Notes: a model not told the origin generated them from the sequence alone. Positions 12,834 to 24,031 are shown, counted from the stretch's first letter. The stretch: 64,000 nt of DNA from an uncultured Clostridium sp. (GCA_948473335.1 CAOKXF010000002.1:62001-126000), one strand, 5' to 3'. Made by a program: numbers and translations.

Positions 12834-15509
12834 TTATGGTGTACTTGTGTTGTCTTTTGAACCTTCTTCTTTGTCTTCTTTATCCTTATCATTTTCATTA
12901 TCTGCTCCACCTTCTCCTGGCTTATTCTCATCATCTTTGTCTCCTCCTTCAGATGGTTTTTCTTCTGGTTTTTTATCTGGGTCTGTTGAAGGTTTTTCTG
13001 TTGGATTGTCTGGATTTGTAGTGTTTCCTTCATCTGGCTTTGGTGGGTTTGTTGGTCTATTTGATTCTTCTGGTTCTGGATCTGGTTCTTGTACTGGCAC
13101 TTCTATATGTTGATGTACAGTACAATATTCTGTTGGTATATATGTTTCTTGTTGATTTGCGTCTGTTTGCCATTTTCCTGTTTTTTCTTTATCTACTAAA
13201 TATGTTTTGTAAATCATAGATGTTGATGTGCAATATGGATTTGCTAATAACTGTGTTTCATTACATATTGTGTATCCTGTATGTCCTTCACAACTTTCAG
13301 GTATAGTTCCTTTCTCAAAGATTTCTGAATATGTATTATAACATGTATCTGATGCCAATTTTCCAGAATCTCTACATATATTTGCTGTTACAACATTTCC
13401 TGTTAATGAAAATGTTGATTTTGCTAGTCCTGTATGTATATTCTTCATACCTGCTGCCCATATTCTTGTTGCTGGACTTATTCCTTTTACTATTATTTGT
13501 GATGGTGTATCAAATCCATACCATACTGCTGATGTATAATAATTTGTAAATCCACATAACCATCTGTCTTTATCTCCATTTGTTGTTCCTGTTTTTGCAG
13601 CTACATCAATTCCTGATATTGCACAATTCTTAGCTGTTCCATTTGCTCCTTTTACTGGCTCTGTTAATATATTTTTTACTATTGATGCTGTTGTTTCTGA
13701 AAATACTCTATTTGTTTGTTGTGTTGGTGTTAATATTGTGTTTCCATTTTGATCTACAACCTTTGTATAGAATGTTGGTTCTATATATACTCCATCATTT
13801 GCTATTGTTGCATATGCTGCTGCCATCTCTAATGGGCTTATTCCATGCGTTGCTCCTCCTATTGATAATGATAGTCCATCTCTTTCTTTATCTAATGTTG
13901 ATACTCCCATTTTTTCTAAGTATTGTATTGCTTTATCTACTCCTAAATCTGCTACGATTTTTACAAATGGTATATTTTGTGACGTTTCTACTGCTTGCCT
14001 TACTGTTATATTTCCTCTATAGTAATTGTAATTTTTTGGTTTATAATTTCCATCAAATATTGTAAATGCATCATTATATATTGTTCCTGCTGTTATTACT
14101 TTTTCTTCTATTCCAGGTGCTACTGCTATTATTGGCTTTATTGTTGATCCTGGTTGTCTTAGTGATTGTGTTGCTCTATTTAATCCTCTTGCTTCTTTTG
14201 TTCCAACTCCTCCTGAGCATCCTACTACATATCCTGTTTTGTGGTCTAATACTACCATGGCTGCTTGACTGTCTTCTGTCCATTGTTGTCCGTTTTCATT
14301 ATATTTTGCTGTTAATTTTACTGCATTGTTTACTGCTTCTTCTGTTTTTTGTTGTATTGATGCATTTTGAGTTGAATATATTGTTAATCCTTTTGTATAT
14401 AATGTACGTTGTGCTTCTGCTCTTGATATTCCTTTTGCCTCTGCTAAATCTGTTATTACTTGATTTATTAATGCATCTGTATGGTATGAATAGTTATTTG
14501 TTGCTATTCCTTTTGTAAATTTCATTCCTTGTTCTGCTAATTCTTTTGTTGCTACATCATATTCTTCTTGTTTTATTTTTCCTAATTCTAGCATTTTAGC
14601 TAATACTACTTTTACCTTATTATTTATTTTATTGGTTTTATTTTCATTAACTCCATATCCCTTTTCTCCATAAGGATTATATAAGTTAGGGTTACTGTTT
14701 ATTCCTGCTAAAAATGCGCATTCTAATAGTGTTAAGTCTGATGCTTTTTTATTAAAGTAGTAGTTTGCTCCAACTTCTACTCCATAGTTTCCTTGTCCTC
14801 CCACGAATATTAGGTTTAGATATAATTCTAATATTTGATTTTTTGTTAGCATTTTTTCTATTTTATATGCTTTTACCCATTCTTTTACTTTTCTTTTTAT
14901 TCCTTCTATTCCATTTTTTTCGTCATCATGTGTGAAGTTTTTTACTAATTGTTGTGTTATTGTACTTCCTCCAAATGATGAGTTTCCTGCATGTGTTATG
15001 TATGTAAATACTGCTCCTGCTGTTCTGTATAAGTCTACTCCATCATGGTCGTAAAATCTCTCGTCTTCCATAGATAAATATGCATTTACTAAATATGGAC
15101 TCATTTTGTCTAATGTTATCATTGTCATTTTTCCATCATCCCCACTTAGCTCTGCTAAGACATTTCCATCTTGGTCTACTACAAATGAATTCATCATAGG
15201 ATATATTAAATCTTCTTGCGATATTTCGAACTCATCTCCAAATGCTCCATATATTACTCCTATTACAATGCCTGATGCTATTACTATTAATACTATTATT
15301 AGTACTAATATTATTTTTAAAGCTATTGATAATTTTGGATGCTTATCTTTAAATTTTACTTTTTTGACCTTTTTTAATTGTTTATTGTTCTCTTTTCCTA
15401 TTTGTGTGCTTTTGCTTTTTGAATTAGTTTTTTCTTTATTTTTTTGTGTTTCTTTTTTTACGGTATTCTTTTTATTGTCTGGTTTATTGTTTTTTTTGTT
15501 TTCTGCCAT
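12834..15509 (-). CDS. Class A penicillin-binding protein (PBP1A-like transglycosylase/transpeptidase) with acidic Pro-rich tail
   Basis: LSMEDERFYDHDGVDLYRTAGAVF, GGSTITQQLVKN, PGSTIKPI, AAKTGTTNGDKDRWLCGF. Confidence 0.96.
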   Translation of the reverse strand: MAENKKNNKPDNKKNTVKKETQKNKEKTNSKSKSTQIGKENNKQLKKVKKVKFKDKHPKLSIALKIILVLIIVLIVIASGIVIGVIYGAFGDEFEISQEDLIYPMMNSFVVDQDGNVLAELSGDDGKMTMITLDKMSPYLVNAYLSMEDERFYDHDGVDLYRTAGAVFTYITHAGNSSFGGSTITQQLVKNFTHDDEKNGIEGIKRKVKEWVKAYKIEKMLTKNQILELYLNLIFVGGQGNYGVEVGANYYFNKKASDLTLLECAFLAGINSNPNLYNPYGEKGYGVNENKTNKINNKVKVVLAKMLELGKIKQEEYDVATKELAEQGMKFTKGIATNNYSYHTDALINQVITDLAEAKGISRAEAQRTLYTKGLTIYSTQNASIQQKTEEAVNNAVKLTAKYNENGQQWTEDSQAAMVVLDHKTGYVVGCSGGVGTKEARGLNRATQSLRQPGSTIKPIIAVAPGIEEKVITAGTIYNDAFTIFDGNYKPKNYNYYRGNITVRQAVETSQNIPFVKIVADLGVDKAIQYLEKMGVSTLDKERDGLSLSIGGATHGISPLEMAAAYATIANDGVYIEPTFYTKVVDQNGNTILTPTQQTNRVFSETTASIVKNILTEPVKGANGTAKNCAISGIDVAAKTGTTNGDKDRWLCGFTNYYTSAVWYGFDTPSQIIVKGISPATRIWAAGMKNIHTGLAKSTFSLTGNVVTANICRDSGKLASDTCYNTYSEIFEKGTIPESCEGHTGYTICNETQLLANPYCTSTSMIYKTYLVDKEKTGKWQTDANQQETYIPTEYCTVHQHIEVPVQEPDPEPEESNRPTNPPKPDEGNTTNPDNPTEKPSTDPDKKPEEKPSEGGDKDDENKPGEGGADNENDKDKEDKEEGSKDNTSTP

Positions 15510-15603
15510 TTCGTTTCCTCCTTTGACATTAAAATTATATTATATTTTTTGTTAAATTGCAACTTTTCCTATAAAATTTAACCCTATTTAATTAAATTTT
15601 AAG

Positions 15604-15757
15604 AACTGTTTTAATAATAAACATAGATATACACCTATGAGTGTACAAGTCTTTTTTATTTTATATTATAATCTGTGTTCTTTTTTTATATTTTCCTTTT
15701 ATTTCAACTGTTCTACTAATGGGCGCGGATATGCGCCTATTAGCAAACAAGGTGTTT
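15604..15757. repeat. Two imperfect direct copies (102-nt period) of an intergenic motif; second copy has an 11-bp GC-rich stem
   Basis: AACTGTTTTAATAATAAACATAGATATACACCTATGAGTGTACAAG vs AACTGTTCTACTAATGGGCGCGGATATGCGCCTATTAGCAAACAAG. Confidence 0.6.
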
Positions 15758-15800
15758 TTTTACTTTTTTATTTTTTATATTATTACTTCTTCCATTATAT

Positions 15801-15859
15801 AAAAAAGTCCTATTTTACTAAATTTGCATTTATTGCATTTAGTAAATATAGAACTTTTT
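15801..15859. terminator. Long bidirectional intrinsic terminator after the ABC transporter operon
   Basis: AAAAAGTcCTATtTTACTAAAT...ATTTAGTAAaTATAGaACTTTTT. Confidence 0.8.
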
Positions 15860-15944
15860 CTATTAACTTTATTAAATAATTTTAGAAATATTCATTATAA
15901 ATTTACATATTACTTTAAATCATATAATAATGCAAACATTGAAG

Positions 15945-17210
15945 TTATTTCTCTTTTGAGATTTTAAATAATTCAATAATATTAAGTCTTTTTCCATAAT
16001 GTAAAACTGCATTTGAATATGCTTTAATTGAAATTATTGCAAGAAGTATTGCAGTAACTACTAAAATGACTATTGATGCAATAATTTCTCCTACTGTCGC
16101 TCCTCCTGCTAATATCCTTCCAGGCATTGAAAATGCTGATGAAAATGGAAAAATTGATGCAAATTTGCTCGCTCCACTATCTGGCATTGTTGCTGTAAAA
16201 TATGCTAGATAGAAAGATATTAATGCTATCAAAGCTATTGGTGTTTGTGCTGACTGTAAATCTTCAACTTTACTTATTGTTGCTCCTGTTACTGCATTTA
16301 AAAATGCATATACTGTATATCCTAACATGAAAAATATTACACATACTAATACTGATATTGCATTTAAATTTATATTTCCAATTATTGTTGAAAGTAAATC
16401 CATATCTGCTGGTATGAATAATTTATATGATATAACTGCTGTTAGTATAAGTAATACTAATTGAGATAATCCTACTATACCCATCGCTAAAGTTTTTCCA
16501 ATTATTATATTTCTTTGTTTTGTTGATGTTACTAATGTTTCCATTACTCTTGATGTTTTTTCACTTGATACTGATACTGCTACACTATTTCCATAGAAGT
16601 AAATTGCAAAGAATAGTATAAATGCTGATGCCATTGCTATTCCAGAATTATTCTTTTCATCATTTAGTGTTGTTGTTTCAAGCTCTACTCCTGCATTTAT
16701 ATTCATAATTGCTTCTTGACTTACATTTGCTTCTTTTAATTCTTTATTTACTTGAATTGTTTTTATTAAATCTACAAATCCTTCTAATTCATAATTTCCT
16801 GTAAAAAAGTTCCCCATTATTGTACAATTCAACTTTATTGCTCCTGTTTCGGAATTTCTTTGTATTTCAATTAATCCTGCTATCTCTTTTTCTCTTATTT
16901 TCTCTTCTATACTTTCTTTATTTTCATCTGAATTTAATTCTATTTCGTATCCTGTTATTTTTCCAATTTCTATAATTGAATTTAAATCTTCTCCTAAAAT
17001 ATTTTCTGTATCATTTACTATATATTTTCCATATTTTTCTGATTCTTCATTATCTCCATTTGACATTATATTTATTATATTTGGTACATTACATAAAGCT
17101 ACTATAATTAATATTAATACTATAGTTGATATTATAAATGATTTTTTTGTTATGTTTTCTTTTATTGTATATTTGGTTATTGTTATTATATCTTTCATTT
17201 TATTCACCAA
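15945..17210 (-). CDS. ABC-2-type permease (NatB-like)
   Basis: N-terminal TM, large extracytoplasmic loop, C-terminal TM cluster (AMASAFILFFAIYFYGNSVAVSVSSEKTSRVMETLVTS); follows an ABC ATPase. Confidence 0.9.
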   Translation of the reverse strand: MVNKMKDIITITKYTIKENITKKSFIISTIVLILIIVALCNVPNIINIMSNGDNEESEKYGKYIVNDTENILGEDLNSIIEIGKITGYEIELNSDENKESIEEKIREKEIAGLIEIQRNSETGAIKLNCTIMGNFFTGNYELEGFVDLIKTIQVNKELKEANVSQEAIMNINAGVELETTTLNDEKNNSGIAMASAFILFFAIYFYGNSVAVSVSSEKTSRVMETLVTSTKQRNIIIGKTLAMGIVGLSQLVLLILTAVISYKLFIPADMDLLSTIIGNINLNAISVLVCVIFFMLGYTVYAFLNAVTGATISKVEDLQSAQTPIALIALISFYLAYFTATMPDSGASKFASIFPFSSAFSMPGRILAGGATVGEIIASIVILVVTAILLAIISIKAYSNAVLHYGKRLNIIELFKISKEK

Positions 17211-18087
17211 CCTTTTCTATGAATATTTCTTGTAATGATGGCTCTTTTAGTTCAAATTTTTGTAATACTATTTTATTTTCTACAAGTTTTTCTAATAATT
17301 TCTGAGCATCTTCTTCTTTTTCTACTTTTAATTCATATCCATTTGCTTTTTTGTCTATTATTTTCATATTATTTGGTATTAAATTTTCTATTTCTTGATA
17401 TGTTTCTATACTCAAATTATTTCTTCCATATGATTTCTTTATTTCATTTAAATTTCCTTGTAATACTGTCTTTCCAGCTTTCAACATTACTATGTCTCTA
17501 CAATACTCTTCTACTACACTCATTTGATGACTTGTTAATATTATATATGTTCCTTGTTTTACTAAATCATGTATTACTTCCTTTATTACTTTTGTATTTA
17601 CTGGGTCTAGTCCACTAAATGGCTCATCTAATATTAATAATTTTGGTTTGTGTATTATTGCTATTATTAATTGCACTTTTTGTTGATTTCCTTTTGATAA
17701 TTGCTCTGCTGGTTTATATATGTAATCTTCTAGTCCCAATCTTTTACACCATTCAAATATTGCATTTTTAGCATCTTCTTTTTCCATTCCTTTTAATGTT
17801 GCAAAATATATTAATTGGTCATATAATTTTGCTTTTCCATATACTCCTCTTTCTTCTGGTAAATATCCATATTTTACATTTTCTCTACTTATTTTCTTTC
17901 CATCCCATTCTATTGTCCCTTTGTCTTTTTGAATTATTCCTAGAATCATTCTTATTGTTGTGGTTTTTCCTGCTCCATTAGCTCCTAGTAATCCATATAC
18001 TCCTGGTTCATTCATTTCAATCGATAAATTTTTTACTACCTCTTTATTACCATATATTTTACTTACATCTTTTACTTTTAGTCCCAT
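17200..18087 (-). CDS. ABC transporter ATP-binding protein (NatA-like)
   Basis: GLLGANGAGKTTTIRMILG, LSKGNQQKVQLI, LLILDEPFSGLDPVN. Confidence 0.96.
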   Translation of the reverse strand: MGLKVKDVSKIYGNKEVVKNLSIEMNEPGVYGLLGANGAGKTTTIRMILGIIQKDKGTIEWDGKKISRENVKYGYLPEERGVYGKAKLYDQLIYFATLKGMEKEDAKNAIFEWCKRLGLEDYIYKPAEQLSKGNQQKVQLIIAIIHKPKLLILDEPFSGLDPVNTKVIKEVIHDLVKQGTYIILTSHQMSVVEEYCRDIVMLKAGKTVLQGNLNEIKKSYGRNNLSIETYQEIENLIPNNMKIIDKKANGYELKVEKEEDAQKLLEKLVENKIVLQKFELKEPSLQEIFIEKVGE

Positions 18088-18151
18088 ACTTTTTTACTTC
18101 ATGTTGTCTTTATGACAAACATTCCCCTTTCTTTTTGGTTTCTTTACATTT

Positions 18152-21100
18152 TTAATTTTCTACATTTATTTCTTTATTCCTCCAAGTCGAATAAATTTTT
18201 ACTTCATCTACTTTTCTTTCTAATGCTTGCTCTAGTGCATTTTTATATATCTGTAATTGAATTTTATATTTTTTTATTAACTCTTTTTCATCGTCTACAT
18301 AGTCAGTCTTATAATCTACTAAAACTAACTTATCTTGTTCATCTATAAAATATAAATCTATTACACCTTGTACTAATATATCTCCTTCTAATTCTTGTTT
18401 ATATATTTCTTTTATTGGTATATTAATGTAAAATGGCTTCTCTCTTTGCACTTCTTTCGAATTTTTCATTCTTTGCCATATTTCTGATTTCGTAAAATTA
18501 TATATTTTACTTATATTTATACTTTCTGCTTCTTTTTGAGTTATAATATCTTTTTGTTTCATTGTCTGTATTAATTTTAATATTTCTTGTTCATTATAGT
18601 TTTTATCAATTTCTAATTTTTGCATACATAAATGGATTAGCGTTCCCTTTTGTGATGCTGTTATCTCTTGTTCATCTGAATTTTGCAAAAATTTAGGTTT
18701 TGTAAAATTAGTTTTTCTTTTACCTTTTATATCTTCTAATTTTGTAATCTCTGAAACTGTATATTCTTCTGTCTCTTGGCTTTCCTTTTTTATCTTACTT
18801 ACTGATGTTTTTGTCTGTATCTTTGATAATTCTAAATCAGGATATTTATATTCTAATTTCTGTTTTATTTGTTCTATCATATTACTATCTACTTTATCAT
18901 ATTTTATATCTTCTTCTGTTTTCCCTTTATTATTATCTATTCCAAATTTAATATCATCTTTTAAAATATATTCATATGTACATATCTCTTGCGTTTTTTC
19001 TTTATTATATAAGTATACTAACATAATCCAGTCTATATATCTGATATATTTTTTAACCAATATTGGATTTATTTTTTCATTTATTTTATTATATCTTTCT
19101 ATTAATTCATTCATTTTTTCCATTTTCTTATTATGTCTCTTGCTTATTCCTGTTATATATAATTTTTCTTTTGCTCTTGTTAATGCTACATATAAAATCC
19201 TCATCTCTTCTGCTATTGTTTCTTCTAATAATTTGCTTGCTACTGCTGCTTTTGACAATGTATTATATTCTATCTGTCTTTCATAGTTTATATATTTTGC
19301 CCCTATTCCTAATTCCGAATGCAATAATACATTTTCTTTTAAGTCCATCATATTAAATTCTTTTCCTGTATTTGCTAAAAATACTACTGGAAATTCTAGT
19401 CCTTTACTTTTGTGTATGCTCATCACTCTAACTACATCTTCATTCTCTCCTATTATTTTTGCTGAACCTAAATCTCCACTTCCTGTGTGCACCCTTTCTA
19501 TAAAGTTTATGAAATTAAATAATCCTTTAAAACTAGCTTTTTCATATTGCCTCGCTCTTTCAAATAGCATCTTTAAATTTGCCTGATGTAACTTTCCATT
19601 TGGCATTAATCCAACATAATTATAATATCCTGTATCTTTATATATTTTCCATATTAATTCATCTAATGATAAATATTCTTGTTCTTCTCTCCATTTATCT
19701 AAATTATTTAAAAATCTATCTATTTTGTCTCTCAATTGTTTATCTACATTTATTCTTGCTTTTAATATAGTATTATAGAAATTATCATATTTATCGCATA
19801 GTCTAATTTGTATCAATTCATTATCATTAAAATCTCCTATATTTGAACGCATTACAGTTACTAGTGGTATATCTTGTAATGGATTATCTATTATTTTTAG
19901 TAAACTTATTATCGTTTGTATTTCAATTGTTTCTAAATATTCTGTTGATGAATCACTAAATACTGGTATATCTAATTTTATTAATTCCTTCTCATATACT
20001 GGTGCTGATGTCTTTGTTGACCTTAATAATATTGCTATATCTTTATATCTTATTTTTCTAAATTGTTGTTTTTTAATGTCATATATTTGATATCCACTGT
20101 CCATTATTTCTTTTATTTTTTTTGCCACATATCGTGCTTCTATTTCTATATCTTCTATATGTTCTTTTTCATCATTTTCTTCTTGTTCATCTTCTTTTAT
20201 ATTATTAATTTCTTTTTTTTCATTATCTTCTAATTGTTTTGTTGTGTCTGTCTTTTTCTCTTCCACTTTTTCTGTTTTTGTATCTATTATTTTTATTTCT
20301 ATTTTTAAATCTTGTCCATTGTCTTTATAATCTGCTCCTAAATTCAGGTATTCCTCTTTGTTATATTCTATTTCCCATGGCTGTTCTGTCATTATGTTTT
20401 CAAATATTATATTGGTAAATTTTAGTATATTGGTTCTGCTTCTAAAGTTTTTGAATAATTGTATTTTTAAATCATCATCTTCTTTTTTTTCTTCTTTTAA
20501 TTTATATGATATATACTTATTATAGAATAAATCTGGTCTTGCTTGTCTAAACTTATATATACTTTGCTTTACATCTCCTACCATAAATATATTTTTATTG
20601 TTTGATATTGATGTTAATATGTACTCTTGCAATAAATTACTATCTTGGTATTCATCTATTGCAATTTCTACAAATTTATTTTGATATTTTTTTGCTACTT
20701 CTGTTTGTTCTATTCTTCCTTTTTCTTCTTTTACTAAAATATTTAATGCATAATGTTCTATATCATTAAAGTCTAAGATGTTTTTCTCTTTTTTAATCTT
20801 TTGGAACTCTTCTGTAAATTCAATTATTAGCTTTTCTAATTTTTCTAATATTCCATACATTTCATATATATCTTGATTTGCTTCTTTTGATGTGAATTGT
20901 ATTAGTTTTTTTGCTATTTTTCCTTTGACTGTATCTCTTGATTTTTTTGCTTTATCTTTTTCTTCTGATGTTATTTTTGTACTTTTAGGCCATTTTATAT
21001 ATTCTATATTTTTTCCTAATTGATATGTTTTATCCCATCCCTCTAAATTTGCTTTTATTAGTTCTAGTTGTTCTCTATCATTTATTATAATTCTTTTGTA

Positions 21101-21826
21101 CTCTTCTAGCTCTATATTTTTTGATAAATTTTTTTCTTCTTCTTTTAATATTTGTATGCAATCGACTAATTCTTCCTCTAAATCTTTTAGTAATATTTTT
21201 CCCCACTCTGTTTGTGAAAAGTCTTGTTCTAAATCTTTTATGCTGAATTTTGATATATTTTCTTGTAACCATTTTTGTGGAAATGGATTACTTTGCATAT
21301 ATGTATATATTCTTAATATTAGTTCCTTTAGTGGTGTGTCATCTCGATAACTTGTATATGTTTCAATTAATTTTGCAAATTCTTTGTTTTCTTCTATATA
21401 TTTCTTTTCAAATATTTCTTCTAGTACTTCTTGCTTTAATAATTCTATCTCTGCATTATCTCCTATTCTAAAGTTTGGTGATATGTCTAATTCGTAAAAG
21501 TTGTTCTTGATAATATCTAAACAAAATGAATCTATTGTGCATATACTAGCTTTGTTTAATAGAGTTATTTGCTTTTGTAATTCTGGATTTTGTCCTTCCT
21601 CTAATTTTTTATATATTGCGTCTAAGACTCTCTCTCTCATTTCTGATGCTGCTGCATTTGTAAATGTTACTACTAATATTTTATCTATATCTACTTTTTC
21701 ATTTATTATTTTGTTTATTATTCTTTCTACCAGTACTGCTGTTTTTCCGCTTCCTGCAGCAGCTGCTACTAGTATGTTACTTCCTTGTTCATATATTGCT
21801 TGCTTTTGTTCTTTGGTCCATTCCAT
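18152..21826 (-). CDS. addA: ATP-dependent helicase/nuclease subunit A (AddA)
   Basis: MEWTKEQKQAIYEQGSNILVAAAAGSGKTAVLVERIINKI; VMSIHKSKGLEFPVVFLA; C-terminal nuclease motif LVLVDYKTDYV. Confidence 0.95.
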   Translation of the reverse strand: MEWTKEQKQAIYEQGSNILVAAAAGSGKTAVLVERIINKIINEKVDIDKILVVTFTNAAASEMRERVLDAIYKKLEEGQNPELQKQITLLNKASICTIDSFCLDIIKNNFYELDISPNFRIGDNAEIELLKQEVLEEIFEKKYIEENKEFAKLIETYTSYRDDTPLKELILRIYTYMQSNPFPQKWLQENISKFSIKDLEQDFSQTEWGKILLKDLEEELVDCIQILKEEEKNLSKNIELEEYKRIIINDREQLELIKANLEGWDKTYQLGKNIEYIKWPKSTKITSEEKDKAKKSRDTVKGKIAKKLIQFTSKEANQDIYEMYGILEKLEKLIIEFTEEFQKIKKEKNILDFNDIEHYALNILVKEEKGRIEQTEVAKKYQNKFVEIAIDEYQDSNLLQEYILTSISNNKNIFMVGDVKQSIYKFRQARPDLFYNKYISYKLKEEKKEDDDLKIQLFKNFRSRTNILKFTNIIFENIMTEQPWEIEYNKEEYLNLGADYKDNGQDLKIEIKIIDTKTEKVEEKKTDTTKQLEDNEKKEINNIKEDEQEENDEKEHIEDIEIEARYVAKKIKEIMDSGYQIYDIKKQQFRKIRYKDIAILLRSTKTSAPVYEKELIKLDIPVFSDSSTEYLETIEIQTIISLLKIIDNPLQDIPLVTVMRSNIGDFNDNELIQIRLCDKYDNFYNTILKARINVDKQLRDKIDRFLNNLDKWREEQEYLSLDELIWKIYKDTGYYNYVGLMPNGKLHQANLKMLFERARQYEKASFKGLFNFINFIERVHTGSGDLGSAKIIGENEDVVRVMSIHKSKGLEFPVVFLANTGKEFNMMDLKENVLLHSELGIGAKYINYERQIEYNTLSKAAVASKLLEETIAEEMRILYVALTRAKEKLYITGISKRHNKKMEKMNELIERYNKINEKINPILVKKYIRYIDWIMLVYLYNKEKTQEICTYEYILKDDIKFGIDNNKGKTEEDIKYDKVDSNMIEQIKQKLEYKYPDLELSKIQTKTSVSKIKKESQETEEYTVSEITKLEDIKGKRKTNFTKPKFLQNSDEQEITASQKGTLIHLCMQKLEIDKNYNEQEILKLIQTMKQKDIITQKEAESINISKIYNFTKSEIWQRMKNSKEVQREKPFYINIPIKEIYKQELEGDILVQGVIDLYFIDEQDKLVLVDYKTDYVDDEKELIKKYKIQLQIYKNALEQALERKVDEVKIYSTWRNKEINVEN

Positions 21827-21936
21827 TTATTTTTTTCCTTATAATATATTTAGGCTTTTATTGTAAAAGATTTAAGTATTTCAAAAAGAAAGCTGGAAAT
21901 ATGGATTTGCCTATAAACCATTATTTTTGACAGGTT

Positions 21937-22801
21937 TTATTTGTTTTCAATTTCTTCTTTTTGGAATTCATATTTTTTATTGCAAAATTGACATACTGTT
22001 TCTATTTTCCCTTGTTTTTCAAATATCTCTTCTATTTCTTCTTGTTTTAATGATTTTATTCCTATTTTAAACTTTTCTTTATTGCAGTTACATTCATATT
22101 TTGGTTTTATTTCTTTTAGTAACACCATTAAATTGTCATCTCCTGTTACTGTTTCTGCTATTTGTTGTAATGTCATATTTTTTTCTAGCATTGTACTTAT
22201 TGAATCTGCTTTTGATACTGCCTCTTCTATTTGTTTTATGTCTTCTTCTGTTGCATCTGGCATTAATGTTATAAAGTATCCTCCTGCTTTTTTTGTTCCT
22301 TTATTATCTACTAATACTCCGAAGCGCTACTACACTTGGTGTTTGTTCTGATTCTGCAAAATATTTTGCAAAGTCTTCTGCAATTTCTCCACTTACTATT
22401 GGTGTTATTCCTACATATGGTTCTTTTAGTCCTAAATCTTTTATTACATATAAAAATCCATCTTTTCCTATTGCTCCACTTACATCTAATTTTCCATTTT
22501 CTTTTAATGGTAAATCTACTTGTGGATTTACTACATATCCTTTTACACTTGGTTTCCCATCTGCTACACACATTACTGTTCCTATTGGTCCATTTCCTTT
22601 GAATTGTAATGTTATACTGTCTTCCTCGTCTTTTATTCTTGTTCCCATTATTGCTCCCATTGTTAATAATCGTCCTAATGTTGCTGTTGCCAGTGGACTT
22701 AAATCGTGTATTTTTCTTGCCTCTTCTACTAAGTTTGTCGTTTCTGCACAAATTATATTTACTCTTCCTTCACATGCTAAGTATTTTTTTATTTCATCCA
22801 T
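21937..22801 (-). pseudogene. hslO: Hsp33 redox chaperone, coding sequence split by a 1-nt frameshift (or sequencing error)
   Basis: N-terminal ORF 22304-22801 and C-terminal ORF 21937-22263 (CNCNKEK...VCQFCNKKYEF) are consecutive parts of Hsp33; extra G at about 22321. Confidence 0.9.
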
Positions 22802-22936
22802 TTTATTTTTTCCTACTCATCTTTCTTAGAATTATAGGTCTCCTTTCTATTCTCTTTGTTTTATTTTCTTGATTTTTTATATTCTACTCTTTTTTTCTTA
22901 TTATGTCAATTACTATATGGTAGTATTCTTTCAAAA

Positions 22937-22975
22937 AAACTGCCTAAATATATATTAATATATTTTTGGCAGTTT
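22937..22975 (-). terminator. Intrinsic terminator downstream of manA
   Basis: AAACTGCC...GGCAGTTT with inner AT stem and minus-strand T-run. Confidence 0.75.
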
Positions 22976-23053
22976 CTTCTTTAATATTCTAAGTAACTAT
23001 GTTTACTCGCTATTACAACTGAATTTTTTTGTGATTATATATAAATTAATTAT

Positions 23054-24031
23054 TTATATAAATGACTGTAATAATTGTACTTCTCCTAGTATTTTATATT
23101 TTTCTACATTTGCTGGTATTATGAAACTTTCTCCTTTTTCTATTTTATAAATCTTGTCTTCTATTACTAGTTCTCCTTTACCTTCTATTACATTAAATGC
23201 TATAAATGTTTCTCCTGAAATTTCTTCTTGATATTCTTCAGTCACATTAATTTTATTTGTAATAAAAAATTCTGATTTTACTATATTTAATTTTACTATA
23301 TCATTTTTGATATTTTGTATTTGTGGTCTGTTTTCAGTTTTTATTACTTCTAATGCTTTATTTATGTGTAATTCTCTTGGTTTTCCTTCTTTATTTGTTC
23401 TTCCCCAATCATATACTCTATATGTTATATTACTGTTTTGTTGTACTTCTGCTACTAATGTTTTTCCAAGTAATGCATGTATTGTTCCTGATGGTATATA
23501 TATTGCATCTCCTTTATGTACATCTATATAATTTAAACTTTCAGTAATTTTATTTTCGTTTATACTGTTTTTTAGTTCTTCTATACTTATTCCTTCTTTT
23601 ACACCACATATTATTTGTGCTCCTTCTTCACAGTCTAATATATACCACATCTCTGTCTTTCCTTGTGAGTTTTCATTCTTTAATGCATATTCATTATCTG
23701 GATGAACTTGTACAGATAGGCAGTCATTTGCATCTATGAATTTTATTAATAGGGGAAAATCTTCTAAGTTTATGCATTTTGTCCCAAATATTTCTTTTCT
23801 AATTTCTTTATCATTATATATTTCTGTTAGTGTTTTATTTTTATATTTTCCATTTGTTATTTGTGTTTCGCCATTTGAATTTGTTGATATTTCCCAACTC
23901 TCTGCTGTGCATTCTTCATTTTCTACTTCTTTTTTGAAGATGTTTTTTAATTTTTGTCCTCCCCATATGTAGTCTTTGAAAATTGGTTTTAAAAATATTG
24001 CTTCTTTTTCCATTGTTTCCTTCTTTCTCAA
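23054..24031 (-). CDS. manA: Class I mannose-6-phosphate isomerase
   Basis: EAIFLKPIFKDYIWGGQKLKNIF; LSVQVHPDNEYAL; GDAIYIPSGTIHAL. Confidence 0.95.
   Translation of the reverse strand: MRKKETMEKEAIFLKPIFKDYIWGGQKLKNIFKKEVENEECTAESWEISTNSNGETQITNGKYKNKTLTEIYNDKEIRKEIFGTKCINLEDFPLLIKFIDANDCLSVQVHPDNEYALKNENSQGKTEMWYILDCEEGAQIICGVKEGISIEELKNSINENKITESLNYIDVHKGDAIYIPSGTIHALLGKTLVAEVQQNSNITYRVYDWGRTNKEGKPRELHINKALEVIKTENRPQIQNIKNDIVKLNIVKSEFFITNKINVTEEYQEEISGETFIAFNVIEGKGELVIEDKIYKIEKGESFIIPANVEKYKILGEVQLLQSFI

Noticed and set aside
12824-13033. Minus-strand 69-aa ORF over the PBP C-terminal tail
   Set aside because: Alternative frame of the acidic/Pro repeat tail of the penicillin-binding protein.
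15637-15879. Plus-strand 80-aa ORF between the ABC transporter and the PBP gene
   Set aside because: Mostly Phe/Tyr/Leu from T-rich DNA and runs through the bidirectional terminator; the repeat similarity is better treated at the nucleotide level.
22311-22751. Minus-strand 146-aa Arg/Asn-rich ORF within hslO
   Set aside because: Alternative frame of the Hsp33 N-terminal coding region; low-complexity Asn/Arg composition from A-rich codons.
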